Assembly (NCBI RefSeq): GCF_004348735.1
Contig: NZ_SMKT01000009.1
Span: 1-64,000, forward strand
Length of the DNA stretch: 64,000 nucleotides
Origin: Actinomadura sp. KC06
GTDB taxonomy: Bacteria > Actinomycetota > Actinomycetes > Streptosporangiales > Streptosporangiaceae
Reading direction: 5' to 3'
The notes beneath the pieces are model-generated. The model did not search any database. It had not been told where the DNA came from and saw only the letters and a list, made by a program, of their open reading frames with translations. Below are positions 34,619 to 42,832 of this stretch, piece by piece. How positions within the stretch are numbered: the first letter of the stretch is position 1; each line of letters opens with the position of its first letter. Both the position numbers and the translations under genes were made by a program.

Positions 34619-36427
34619 ATGACCATGAAATGGCGCAGCCGAAAAGGGGCTGTCCTGCTGGCGGTGGTGACCGCGCTGGCCGTGCCCGGAACGGCGGCCG
34701 CCGAGGCGGGCCGGACCGTCCAGGCGGGCCGGACCGTCCAGGCAGGGCCGCTCTCCCTCGGACGCCCGGCGTCCGCGCTGAAGCTGAAGGAGTGGGCCCA
34801 GGCACAGAGGGCGGCCGAGCGGCGCCGGCAGGCGAAGCCACCGGCGATCCGTCCGCTCAAGGGGCTCAGGCTCACCCCGCCCGCCAAGCCCGCAGTGCCC
34901 GCGCCGCGGAAGGCCGCTGACGCCTCGGCCCTCGTGCTCTACGACACGGCGGGCCCGTACGGGTTCCTCGGCGAGCTGTACGGGATGGCCACCGCGAACC
35001 TCGCAGGCCACTTCGGCACCGTCTCGGCCAAGCCCGTCCAGCAGTACACCGCCGGGGAGGTCGAGCAGCACACCGCCACCATCTACGTCGGCTCGACCTA
35101 CTACGGCGGCTCCATCCCCGACGCCATCCCGGACGCGTTCTACGCCGACGTGGCCGGGACCGCCAAGCCCGTCGTGTGGATGAACGACAACATCTGGACG
35201 CTGGCCGGCAAGGTCGGCGTGCCCGCCTTCACCCGGAAGTACGGGTGGGACCCGACCCGGTCGTCCTTCGAGCCGGTCGGGAACGTGACCCGGGTCGACT
35301 ACAAGAACCAGCCGCTGACCCGCACCATCCCGGCGGGAGCGGACGGCGGCATCCTGCGTCCCGCCATCACCGACCCGGCGGCGGTGACCACCCTCGCGAC
35401 GGCCCAGGACGCCAGCACGACCCCGGCGACGGCCTTCCCGTGGGCGATCAGGTCAGCCAACCTGACCTACCTCGGCGAGATCCCCTACGCCTACACCAAC
35501 GAGACCGACCGGATCATCGCCTGGCACGACCTGCTCTTCGACGCCCTCGCCCCGGACACGCCCGCCCGGCACCGCGCCGTGCTGCGGCTGGAGGACATCA
35601 GCCCGGCGAGCGACCCGGCCGAGCTGATGGCCGTCGCGCAGTACCTGGCCTCGCAGAACATCCCGTACGCGTTCCAGGTGATCCCCGTCTACACCGACCC
35701 GAAGGGCGTCTACAACGACGGCGTCCCGGAGACCATCACGCTGGCCCAGCGGCCGCAGGTCGTCGACGCCCTGAAATACATGGCCGCCAACGGCGGACGG
35801 ATCGTGGCGCACGGCTACACCCACCAGTACCAGGACGTCCAGAACCCCTACACCGGCGTGACGGGCGACGACTTCGAGTTCTTCCGCGCGCACATCGACG
35901 CGAACGACTCCGTCATCCTCGACGGCCCCGTCCCGGAGGACTCCCTTGCCTGGGCGTCCCAGCGGATCACCACGGGCAAGGCCCTGTACGCACCGGCCGG
36001 GCTGCCCACGCCCGACATCTGGACGACCCCGCACTACGCGGGTTCAGCCCTCTCCTACGAGGCCGTCAAGCAGTCCTACGGCGCGCGGCTGGAGCGCAGC
36101 CTGTACTTCGCGGGCCAGCTCTCCGGCGGCCCCATCGACGGGCAGCGGTACATCGGCCAGTTCTTCCCGTACCCGGTCCGTGACATCGGCGGGGCGACCG
36201 TCCTGCCGGAGAACCTCGGGAACTACGAGCCCGAACCGGCGAACAACCACGCGGCGCGGCTCCCCGCCGACATCGTCCGGGCGGCCCGGTACAACCTCGC
36301 GGTGCGGGACGGCTTCGCGAGCACCTTCTACCACCCGTACTTTGGGACGGGCCCGCTCACGGAGATCGTGACCGGCATCCGGGACCTCGGCTACACCTTC
36401 GTCGACCCGGCGAGCATCGTTCCGTAA
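34619..36427 (+). CDS. Secreted DUF2334 (polysaccharide-deacetylase-like) protein
   Basis: The 602-residue product starts with a Sec signal (MKWRSRKGAVLLAVVTALAV, AAA-type cleavage site). After a Pro/Lys/Arg-rich spacer and a beta-rich segment, the DUF2334 domain runs from about residue 320: VLRLEDISPASDP with the metal Asp, IPYAFQVIPVY, GGRIVAHGYTHQYQ with HxxxH, and the late YHPYFG. DUF2334 is a branch of the NodB carbohydrate esterase fold. It probably deacetylates or binds the extracellular polymer. It is divergent from the glycosyltransferase operon with about 280 bases between them, so both may share control. An 18-bp tandem duplication lies just after the signal. Confidence 0.83.
   Translation: MTMKWRSRKGAVLLAVVTALAVPGTAAAEAGRTVQAGRTVQAGPLSLGRPASALKLKEWAQAQRAAERRRQAKPPAIRPLKGLRLTPPAKPAVPAPRKAADASALVLYDTAGPYGFLGELYGMATANLAGHFGTVSAKPVQQYTAGEVEQHTATIYVGSTYYGGSIPDAIPDAFYADVAGTAKPVVWMNDNIWTLAGKVGVPAFTRKYGWDPTRSSFEPVGNVTRVDYKNQPLTRTIPAGADGGILRPAITDPAAVTTLATAQDASTTPATAFPWAIRSANLTYLGEIPYAYTNETDRIIAWHDLLFDALAPDTPARHRAVLRLEDISPASDPAELMAVAQYLASQNIPYAFQVIPVYTDPKGVYNDGVPETITLAQRPQVVDALKYMAANGGRIVAHGYTHQYQDVQNPYTGVTGDDFEFFRAHIDANDSVILDGPVPEDSLAWASQRITTGKALYAPAGLPTPDIWTTPHYAGSALSYEAVKQSYGARLERSLYFAGQLSGGPIDGQRYIGQFFPYPVRDIGGATVLPENLGNYEPEPANNHAARLPADIVRAARYNLAVRDGFASTFYHPYFGTGPLTEIVTGIRDLGYTFVDPASIVP
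34705..34740 (+). repeat. In-frame 18-bp tandem duplication
   Basis: GGCGGGCCGGACCGTCCA is present twice in succession, encoding the doubled AGRTVQ after the signal peptide of the DUF2334 protein. A recent slippage event is likely. Confidence 0.7.
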
Positions 36428-36467
36428 GGGGGCCGCGGATCCTTCGGCGCTACCTCCTTGCTGGGCG

Positions 36468-37556
36468 TCACCTGGGGCGCCACCAGCGCCGGAGGATCCG
36501 CTCCGCGGGCTTGCCGTGCGGCGAGTACGAGAGGCTCGGAGGGGTCTCGGCCGCGCCCGGCCAGTCGTCCCACATCCACCAATGGACGCCCGCCCACCAC
36601 GATCGGCCGGTGCAGCTCGTCAGCAGGGCCTCGTAGGCGGCGGCCTGCTCCGCGGCTCCGTCCGCCTTGCTGATGTTCCAGGACCATGGCTCGGTCGTGG
36701 ACCCTCGCTGGCTCACGTACCCGGCCTCGGTGAACAGGACCCTACGTCCCTGGCGCTCGGAGAAGCGTCCGACCCGCTGCAGGATCGGCGTCCACGCGCG
36801 GCGCAGCGCGGCGACGTCGGTGGTGGGACGGTCGGCCAGCGGCCAGTAGGCGTCGATCCCGATCAGGTCTAGGACGTCCCAGAACGCCACCTGCTCGTAC
36901 TCGTCGAAGTTGGCGGCGTAGACGAGCGTCCCGTGGAATTTCGCGCGCACCGTCTGGACGATGGCCAGCCAGGGGCGCCGGTCGCCCGACAGCCCGGCGA
37001 GCTCGGTGCCCACGGACAACTCGTCCACGCCGGTCTCCCGTGCCAGGTCGGCGTAGTGGCCGATGAAGCGCGAGTAGGCGGCGTACCAGCGGCGTGCGTC
37101 CCGTGGCTTGATTTCGGCCCGGTCCTTGTCGCCGGGCAGGTCCACGTGTGGTTTCAGCAGGACGCGGAGCCCTGCCCGCTGCGCCAGACGAACGATGTGC
37201 CGCACGCTAGCGTCGCTTGCCGTCTCCTCCGTGCGGTGCATCTCGGCGTCCTGCGGCGACCGCTGGTACCAGGTGGGGTTGAGCTGTATCCAGGTCGCGC
37301 CAGTCGCGGCGATCGCCGCGACATAGGCACCCGCCTGCGGACCGGCGTAGTCGCCGGAGTCCCAGGACGGCAAAGCGATCCCGTACTGGCGCCCGGCTTG
37401 CCCCGGCGCCGTCGAGCGGCTCACCGACTCCTCCGGGCCCGCGTCGCCGAACATGGAGCACGAAGTGGCCGCGGACAGGGCGACGGCGAACAGCGCCGTC
37501 GCCCGCAGTCCCCGACTTCGGGCCGAAGGCCCGTCCGCGTTCCTCACTCGCTCCAT
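36468..37556 (-). CDS. GH113-like glycosidase lipoprotein
   Basis: The 362-residue product has a lipoprotein signal (ATALFAVALSAATSC with lipobox Cys). The TIM-barrel domain matches GH113-type endo-glycosidases. It begins with YGIALPSWDSGDY, continues with GATWIQLNPTWYQ and VLLKPHVDL, and has two likely catalytic acids: Glu in LSVGTELAG (acid/base) and Glu in VLFTEAGY (nucleophile). Characterised GH113 enzymes are beta-mannanases; relatives act on other polymers. Attached to the outer face of the membrane, it could trim the polymer made by the adjacent locus. A GTG 18 bases earlier is an alternative start. Confidence 0.8.
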   Translation of the reverse strand: MERVRNADGPSARSRGLRATALFAVALSAATSCSMFGDAGPEESVSRSTAPGQAGRQYGIALPSWDSGDYAGPQAGAYVAAIAATGATWIQLNPTWYQRSPQDAEMHRTEETASDASVRHIVRLAQRAGLRVLLKPHVDLPGDKDRAEIKPRDARRWYAAYSRFIGHYADLARETGVDELSVGTELAGLSGDRRPWLAIVQTVRAKFHGTLVYAANFDEYEQVAFWDVLDLIGIDAYWPLADRPTTDVAALRRAWTPILQRVGRFSERQGRRVLFTEAGYVSQRGSTTEPWSWNISKADGAAEQAAAYEALLTSCTGRSWWAGVHWWMWDDWPGAAETPPSLSYSPHGKPAERILRRWWRPR

Positions 37557-37622
37557 TCCAGCCGACCTGGCCACGCGCCGCGAGCGAGGCGCTCACCTTG
37601 GCCGGAATGCGACAGGCCGGTA

Positions 37623-38888
37623 CTAGCGGGTTTGGCCGAGTGTTCCCAGTGCGGTGACGTTCAGCAGGAGGTTCGGGGAGCCGCTGCCGGGGTTGGAGAT
37701 GACACCGCGCTGTGCCGCGTTGACCACCGCGTTCCGCGCCTCCAGCGGCGTCGCGTTCGGGTGGGTCTCCATGTAGATCGCGAGCGCCCCGGCCGCGTGC
37801 GGCGTCGCCATCGACGTCCCGCCCAGCACCGTCGAGCCGGTGTCGGACCCGTTGTCCGCCGAGATGATGTCGCCGCCCGGCGCGAACAGGTCGAGGCAGC
37901 GGCCGTAGTTGGAGAAGAAGGACACCCAGTCGCCCTCGTCCGTCGACCCGAGCGTGACGGCCTCGGACACGTCGCCGGGCGCGTCGCAGCCGTTCCTGGA
38001 GTCGTTGCCGGCCGCGATCGCGAACTGGATGCCCGCGCGGATCGCGCCCCTCGTCGCCTCGCGGAACGCCTCCGGCTCGGGGGCGGGCGGGTCGGAGGCG
38101 ATGCTCATGTTGCCCACGGCCGGCTTCTGGGCGTTCTTCGCCACCCACTCCAGGCCCTGGATGGCGAGCCGGTCGGGGGAGTAGCCGTCGCAGTCCAGGA
38201 CCCGCACCGCGACGATCTTGGCGTCCTTGGCGACGCCGTACTCCTTGCCGCCCACGGTGCCTGCCACGTGGGTGCCGTGGCCGTGGCAGTCCTGAGCGGT
38301 GGTGTCCTTGTCGACGAAGTCGTAGCCGTCGACGGCCCTGCCCTCGAACGTCCGGTGGCTGATGCGGACTCCGGTGTCCAGGACGTAGACGCTGACGCCG
38401 GTGCCCGCCCCCGGGTAGTTGTAGACGCGGTCCTGCTTGCCGTCGACACGGTCCGTGCCCCAACTCGGGGGATTGGGCTGCGTGCCGCCTCCGGCCGCCG
38501 TGCGGACCATCACCGACTTCTGCACGTACCGCACCGCCGGATCCGCGGCCAGGCGGCGGGCCTGCGCGGGGGTCATGTCGGCGGCGAAGCCGCGCAGCAC
38601 TGCGCTGAAGACGCCCTGCACCGAGCCGCCATAACGGCTGGCTAGATCCTGCGCCTGGGCGGCCACCGGGGCGTCGGCTCCGGGCGCGAGGGACGTCGCG
38701 CCCTTCAGCGCGACGATGTACTGACCGTCGACCGTGCCGGGGGAGTCCGCGTTGATCACGTTCCCCTCGGCGGCATTCGCCGGAGCGACGAGACCGCCGA
38801 CGCCGCCGGCGCTGAGCAGCGCGGCGACCGCGATCAGAACCGGGCGCCAGGCCCTAGGCCGTTTCTGGATCTTCCTGACCGTACCCAT
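37623..38888 (-). CDS. Secreted subtilisin-family (S8) serine protease
   Basis: The 421-residue preproprotein has a long Sec signal (KIQKRPRAWRPVLIAVAALL to AANA), an inhibitor I9 propeptide (GQYIVALKGA to ADPAVRYVQKSVMV), and a complete catalytic domain: VLDTGV (Asp), CHGHGTHVAG (His), FAIAAGNDS (oxyanion Asn) and GGTSMATPHAAG (Ser). Such enzymes mature by autoprocessing outside the cell. The start at 38888 has GGAGGCG about 10 bases upstream. It lies 66 bases upstream of the GH113-like gene on the same strand; a functional link to the polysaccharide locus is possible but not shown. Confidence 0.92.
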   Translation of the reverse strand: MGTVRKIQKRPRAWRPVLIAVAALLSAGGVGGLVAPANAAEGNVINADSPGTVDGQYIVALKGATSLAPGADAPVAAQAQDLASRYGGSVQGVFSAVLRGFAADMTPAQARRLAADPAVRYVQKSVMVRTAAGGGTQPNPPSWGTDRVDGKQDRVYNYPGAGTGVSVYVLDTGVRISHRTFEGRAVDGYDFVDKDTTAQDCHGHGTHVAGTVGGKEYGVAKDAKIVAVRVLDCDGYSPDRLAIQGLEWVAKNAQKPAVGNMSIASDPPAPEPEAFREATRGAIRAGIQFAIAAGNDSRNGCDAPGDVSEAVTLGSTDEGDWVSFFSNYGRCLDLFAPGGDIISADNGSDTGSTVLGGTSMATPHAAGALAIYMETHPNATPLEARNAVVNAAQRGVISNPGSGSPNLLLNVTALGTLGQTR

Positions 38889-39054
38889 CGTGGTTTCGCC
38901 TCCGTACCCGTGGCGCGGGCGGCCGGGAGCTGGGCCGCCGGGCCATAACACTAGGCTTTGCCCGAAGGGCGAACAATCCGAGAAAATTGACTAAAAGGGG
39001 AGCTTCTTCCGTCAGCTTCTCCGCACTTCCGGTGCTCAGACGCCATTCCGGAGG

Positions 39055-39077
39055 CCGTTGATGAAGATCATCAACGG
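39055..39077. terminator. Perfect 10-bp hairpin
   Basis: CCGTTGATGA-aga-TCATCAACGG lies 35 bases past the stop of the minus-strand pentapeptide-repeat gene. There is no strong T-run, so it may be a weak terminator or an RNA-stabilising structure. Confidence 0.5.
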
Positions 39078-39111
39078 CGAAATCTTCTGCGGGCCCGCTA
39101 TACCGGACGCG

Positions 39112-39816
39112 CTAGCGGCAGGCGCCTTCAGAGGGCTTGCCGCGCCACGTCTTCTCGGCGGCCTCGTCATACTCCGCACCGCTGAGATCGGCGCGATCGA
39201 CCCTCGCCCCGAAGAGATCGGCGCCGGTCAGATCGCCGCCGCGCAGGCACGCGTCTCTGAGATCCGCGCCACGCAGATCGGCGCCGCGGAAGCTCACGCC
39301 GTCCAGCCGCGTCCTCGACAAAGTGATGCCCTGGGCGGACGCACCCGCGAAGTTCTCGTGGCGCAGATCCAATCCGCCCAACTGCGCCCCGGCCAGCAGC
39401 GCGCCGCGAAACTCGGTCCGTTTCACGACGTCGGCGGTCAGGGTCTTTCCCCGCAGATCGACCGGACCCGCCGGTTTCTTGTCCGCCGTCCCCGGATCGA
39501 AGAGGTCTCGCGCGGACGACCCGTGGATGACGAGCGTGGCCAGCCCGGCGAAAACGACGGCGAGCGCGACCGCGAAGCCCCGTTCTCGCGGGTTGAGCGC
39601 CCGGCCCATCAGGACGAAGCCGCCCACAAGACAAAAGCCCAGTGCCGCGAGAGAGCCTCTCGTCCCCAAGAACTCCCCGCAGACCGCGACCAGAGTTATG
39701 GCAAGTGCCGGCCATATCCAAATCGGCAGAGCTCTTGCCTGGTCGCCCTGGGGCGGCGGAGGATCGACGGGGAGCACCTGCTCGCCGGCGGCGCTGGAGG
39801 TCGGTGTCTGCGCCAC
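39112..39816 (-). CDS. Membrane protein with pentapeptide repeats
   Basis: The 234-residue product has two to three membrane helices in its first half (IWIWPALAITLVAVCGEFL, SLAALGFCLVGGFVLMG, FAVALAVVFAGLATLVI) and a C-terminal pentapeptide-repeat region. Repeats of the type A(D/N)LxG run through LRHENFAGASAQGI, GVSFRGADLRGADLRDACLR, GGDLTGADLFGARVDRADLS. These fold as a quadrilateral beta helix facing the cytoplasm. I chose the GTG at 39816, preceded by GGAGC, because the longer reading has a Cys-rich, uncharacteristic N-terminus and would overlap the divergent gene. The function is unknown. Confidence 0.78.
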   Translation of the reverse strand: MAQTPTSSAAGEQVLPVDPPPPQGDQARALPIWIWPALAITLVAVCGEFLGTRGSLAALGFCLVGGFVLMGRALNPRERGFAVALAVVFAGLATLVIHGSSARDLFDPGTADKKPAGPVDLRGKTLTADVVKRTEFRGALLAGAQLGGLDLRHENFAGASAQGITLSRTRLDGVSFRGADLRGADLRDACLRGGDLTGADLFGARVDRADLSGAEYDEAAEKTWRGKPSEGACR

Positions 39817-39935
39817 GCTCCGATATTGGCAGAACCGGCCTTCCCTGGCGAGCGGTCGTCCATCTCGTCCGCACCATCCGTCCGCGTCCGACCCCACGGC
39901 GAGCGAGCAGGCCAGCGCAGCGGGAGTCCCCTGAC

Positions 39936-40175
39936 ATGACACATTCAGGGCCGTTCACACCACCCGGAGTGACCGTCCGGGGCGGTACCGTTCAAGAGCC
40001 GTGCCCTACGTGCCGCGGAGGTCGTAAGGGCATACTCGGAAGCGACGGTTATTTCGAGTGCTCCTCTGGTCACACCTGGATTTTCGCCTGCCCGCAGCAG
40101 GGCTGTGGAGAACCGGTGAGGCTGAGAGAGGGAAAATTGGTCTGCAGAAACAAGCACGAGCTGAAAGAACGTTGA
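39936..40175 (+). CDS. Small zinc-ribbon-like protein
   Basis: The 79-residue product carries EPCPTCRGGRKG, YFECSSGHTWIFACPQQGCGE (read in two parts) and LVCRNKHELKE: four Cys/His pairs in CxxC, CxxxH and CxxxxC-type spacing that suggest one or two structural zinc sites. The ATG follows GGGAG. The next gene starts 7 bases after its stop, so the pair is one operon. No DNA-binding or enzymatic motif is visible. The base composition here is lower in GC than in the neighbours. Confidence 0.65.
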   Translation: MTHSGPFTPPGVTVRGGTVQEPCPTCRGGRKGILGSDGYFECSSGHTWIFACPQQGCGEPVRLREGKLVCRNKHELKER

Positions 40176-40182
40176 AGCTGTC

Positions 40183-41205
40183 ATGAGCGCGCCCGATCTC
40201 GGAAGTGCTGCGGGGGCACGAGTCGGACGATATTTCAGCTTGGTCAGCGTACTGCCGTCCGCTGTGCTGGTCTTCTACGTATATCTGCTGATATCGAGCG
40301 GGGCCTGGAGCGGCCCGCCCGACTGGAAGCGCGCCGCCACCGCCGTCACGGGCATCGGGGTGGGCACCGCCGCGGCGCTCTCGGTCCTCTCACTGCTCGC
40401 GGGGCTGGTCCTCCATCCCCTCCAGTTCGCGCTTGTGCAGGTTTACGAGGGCTACTGGGGGACGTCGAAGACCGCTCGCCTGATGGCCACCAGACGTGCG
40501 ATGCGGAGATGCAGGTACGTCGAGGCTTTGCGAGACGAGGAACGGGACATCAACGACCATTTCAAGGAGCACCCTGAGCTCAGTGTTCCCCTGCGGCATT
40601 GGCTCATGACGACGCACCTCGAGGCGGGCAGGGTGAGCACATTGTTCCCGAAGGAGTCGGAGCTCTTCATGCCGACCCGGCTCGGCAACGTGCTGCGCCG
40701 GTACGAGACCGAATCAGGAAAGCCCTACAAGCTGAACACGATTCAGGTCGTCCCGCTGCTCGCGCTGGTCGGACAGGAAAAGGATGTCGAATACCTGAAC
40801 GATCAGCGCGGGGCTCTTGATCTCGCGGTTCGCATGAGCGTCACGTCCCTGATCGCCTGCGCGTTCTCCATCGCCTTCCTCTGGCAGGACGGCCTGTGGC
40901 TCATGATCAGCCTGATCCCGTACGGACTCGCCTACCTTTTCTATCGCGGTGCCGTGGTCACCGCTCGCGAGTACGGCACCGCGATCGCCGCACTCATCCT
41001 GTTGAACCGCCGGGCGCTTTACGAGCGGCTCGGCATCCCCAAGCCCGCCGACACGAGGGAGGAACGGCTACAGAACGAAGATCTGCAACAGTTGCTCGAT
41101 CACAAGGCTCGCGCAGATCTTTCCTATGAGCCGGAGCCCGAGTTGTGGTGGCAGCGTCTGGACAAACGGCTGTTCGAGAAACCCGACCCTGGCGCTCAGC
41201 CCTGA
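40183..41205 (+). CDS. Four-helix membrane protein of unknown function
   Basis: The 340-residue product has two N-terminal helices (YFSLVSVLPSAVLVFYVYLL and GIGVGTAAALSVLSLLAGLVL), a cytoplasmic middle of about 110 residues rich in Arg and Glu, two further helices (SVTSLIACAFSIAFLW and GLWLMISLIPYGLAYLFY), and a helical charged C-terminus. The middle contains LMTTHLEAGRVSTLFPKES, LFMPTRLGNVLRRYE and PLLALVGQEKDVEYLNDQ. I do not recognise a family. It is cotranscribed with the zinc-ribbon protein (7-base gap), whose product may bind its cytoplasmic part. Confidence 0.8.
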   Translation: MSAPDLGSAAGARVGRYFSLVSVLPSAVLVFYVYLLISSGAWSGPPDWKRAATAVTGIGVGTAAALSVLSLLAGLVLHPLQFALVQVYEGYWGTSKTARLMATRRAMRRCRYVEALRDEERDINDHFKEHPELSVPLRHWLMTTHLEAGRVSTLFPKESELFMPTRLGNVLRRYETESGKPYKLNTIQVVPLLALVGQEKDVEYLNDQRGALDLAVRMSVTSLIACAFSIAFLWQDGLWLMISLIPYGLAYLFYRGAVVTAREYGTAIAALILLNRRALYERLGIPKPADTREERLQNEDLQQLLDHKARADLSYEPEPELWWQRLDKRLFEKPDPGAQP

Positions 41206-41235
41206 GGCCGATCGCCGGTGCGTAGGGTGAGGGCC

Positions 41236-42411
41236 ATGCCGGATGTGCCGCATCGCCCTGAGGCGTTCACGTCGGAGACCGAGCCCGCAGCGCTTGAGGA
41301 CCTTCGTACGCGGCTGCGCGCGACGCGCTGGCCGGACGCGCCCGAGGACGCCGGCTGGTCGCTCGGAACCGACCTCGCCTACCTCCGCGAACTCGTCGCC
41401 TACTGGGCGGACGGGTTCGACTGGCCGGCGCAGGAGGCGCGGCTCGCCCGGCTGCCCCGCTTCCGCGTCCGGCTCGGCGGGCTCGGGATCCATTTCGTGC
41501 ACGCGCGGGCCGTGGCACCGGCCGGGCCCGTCCTGCCGCTGGTTCTCAGCCACGGCTGGCCGGACTCGTTCTGGCGCTATACGAAGGTCATCCCCCTTCT
41601 CACCGATCCGGGCGCGCACGGCGCCGACCCCTCCGACGCGTTCGACGTGGTCGTGCCCGACATGCCCGGCTACGGATACTCCGATCGTCCAGCCGGTCAG
41701 CCGCTCGACTCGATCGCGGTCGCCGGTCTGTGGGCCGAGCTGATGAGCGTCCTCGGCTATGAGCGGTTCGGCGCGGCGGGCGGGGACATCGGCAGCCATG
41801 TGAGCCGCTACCTCGGGCTCGACCACCCCGACCGGGTCGTGGCCGTCCACCGGATGGACGGGGGTCTGCCCGCCCATGCCGGCGACCCGGCCGACCTCAC
41901 CCCCGAAGAGCGCGCCTGGTTTCAGGACGCCGTGGCCTGGGGCGCCGCCGAGGGCGCGTACGGCGCCGTCCACCGCACGAAACCGCAGACCGCCGCCTTC
42001 GGGCTCACCGACTCGCCGGCCGGGCTCGCCGCCTGGATCGTCGAGAAGCTCCGGGCGTGGAGCGACTGCGGCGGGGACGTCGAGCGGCGCTTCACCAAGG
42101 ACGAGATCCTCACGAACGTCACCCTCTACTGGCTCACGGGGACGATCGGCTCGTCGATGCGCATGTACCACGCGAACGCCGCGATCCCGCCCGCCCAGCT
42201 CGCCCGCCGGGTCGAGGTGCCGTCCGGGTTCTCGCTCTTCCGCGGCGACATCGTCCGGCCCCCGCGGGCGTGGCTCGAGCGCACCACGAACGTCGTACGC
42301 GTGACCGAGCCCGAGCGCGGCGGGCACTTCGCGCCGTTCGAGGAGCCCGAGCTCTACGCCGAGGAACTCCGCGCCTTCTTCCGCCCCTATCGGACGGCGG
42401 CGACGGGCTGA
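41236..42411 (+). CDS. Epoxide hydrolase with EHN N-terminal domain
   Basis: The 391-residue product begins with the epoxide hydrolase N-terminal lid (EPAALEDLRTRLRATRWPDA, typical EHN). The alpha/beta-hydrolase core has the HGWP oxyanion motif, a nucleophile elbow GGDIGSHV with Asp, tyrosines in the cap, and GGHFAPFEEPEL with the catalytic His. This is the microsomal/bacterial juvenile-hormone epoxide hydrolase type, which opens epoxides to diols. GTGAGGG lies before the ATG at 41236. It starts 30 bases after the membrane-protein gene and could be on the same transcript. Confidence 0.9.
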   Translation: MPDVPHRPEAFTSETEPAALEDLRTRLRATRWPDAPEDAGWSLGTDLAYLRELVAYWADGFDWPAQEARLARLPRFRVRLGGLGIHFVHARAVAPAGPVLPLVLSHGWPDSFWRYTKVIPLLTDPGAHGADPSDAFDVVVPDMPGYGYSDRPAGQPLDSIAVAGLWAELMSVLGYERFGAAGGDIGSHVSRYLGLDHPDRVVAVHRMDGGLPAHAGDPADLTPEERAWFQDAVAWGAAEGAYGAVHRTKPQTAAFGLTDSPAGLAAWIVEKLRAWSDCGGDVERRFTKDEILTNVTLYWLTGTIGSSMRMYHANAAIPPAQLARRVEVPSGFSLFRGDIVRPPRAWLERTTNVVRVTEPERGGHFAPFEEPELYAEELRAFFRPYRTAATG

Positions 42412-42832
42412 CAGGGCCGACGGGCCCACGGCGAATAGCACATCGCGTCGGCGACTCGCCAGCGGTGAATGTGGCAGCCATCGGCCATGACCGATACCGA
42501 AACTGATTCGTCGCCGAATTGGTAAATTCCGTGCCGAATCATTAGACGGCCAAGACGGACATTATTCGCATTCCGGAACTCCGCCGGTATTTGGATCATC
42601 TCTGCCGCCCCATCGGTCACACGGAGCCCTGCAATCAGTAAGGCCCTTGTATCGCTTCAGTAAAAGTCTCCGGGGCGCCACCGGTGGCGTCCCCGGGTTT
42701 CCGTGGTTACCGTGTTCTCGTTCGCCGAATGCCTACATCTAATGATCGAAGGCGATAGATCGGAAAGATCGACGGGCACACCGCGGGACGGACCGGAAGC
42801 CGGGACGAAGCGGAAAGAGAGCGGCAATCCAC
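42412..42832. other. 421-base gap with hairpin before the lanthipeptide cluster
   Basis: This region is clearly lower in GC than its surroundings (especially 42440-42620). It contains a strong hairpin at 42670-42696: CCGGGGCGCCACC pairs with GGTGGCGTCCCCGG with one bulged T, followed by GTTT. That could end transcription from upstream or act as an attenuator for the cluster. The lanthipeptide promoter should lie between 42700 and 42830; I see no confident -35/-10 pair. A minus-strand frame of 77 codons here is not supported. Confidence 0.5.

Noticed and set aside
42387..42620. 77-codon minus-strand frame with readable peptide (IQIPAEFRNANNVRLGRLMI)
   Set aside because: It runs into the epoxide hydrolase 3' end, has no clear ribosome site and no recognised family. 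The low GC of the region makes it worth a glance but not a gene call.
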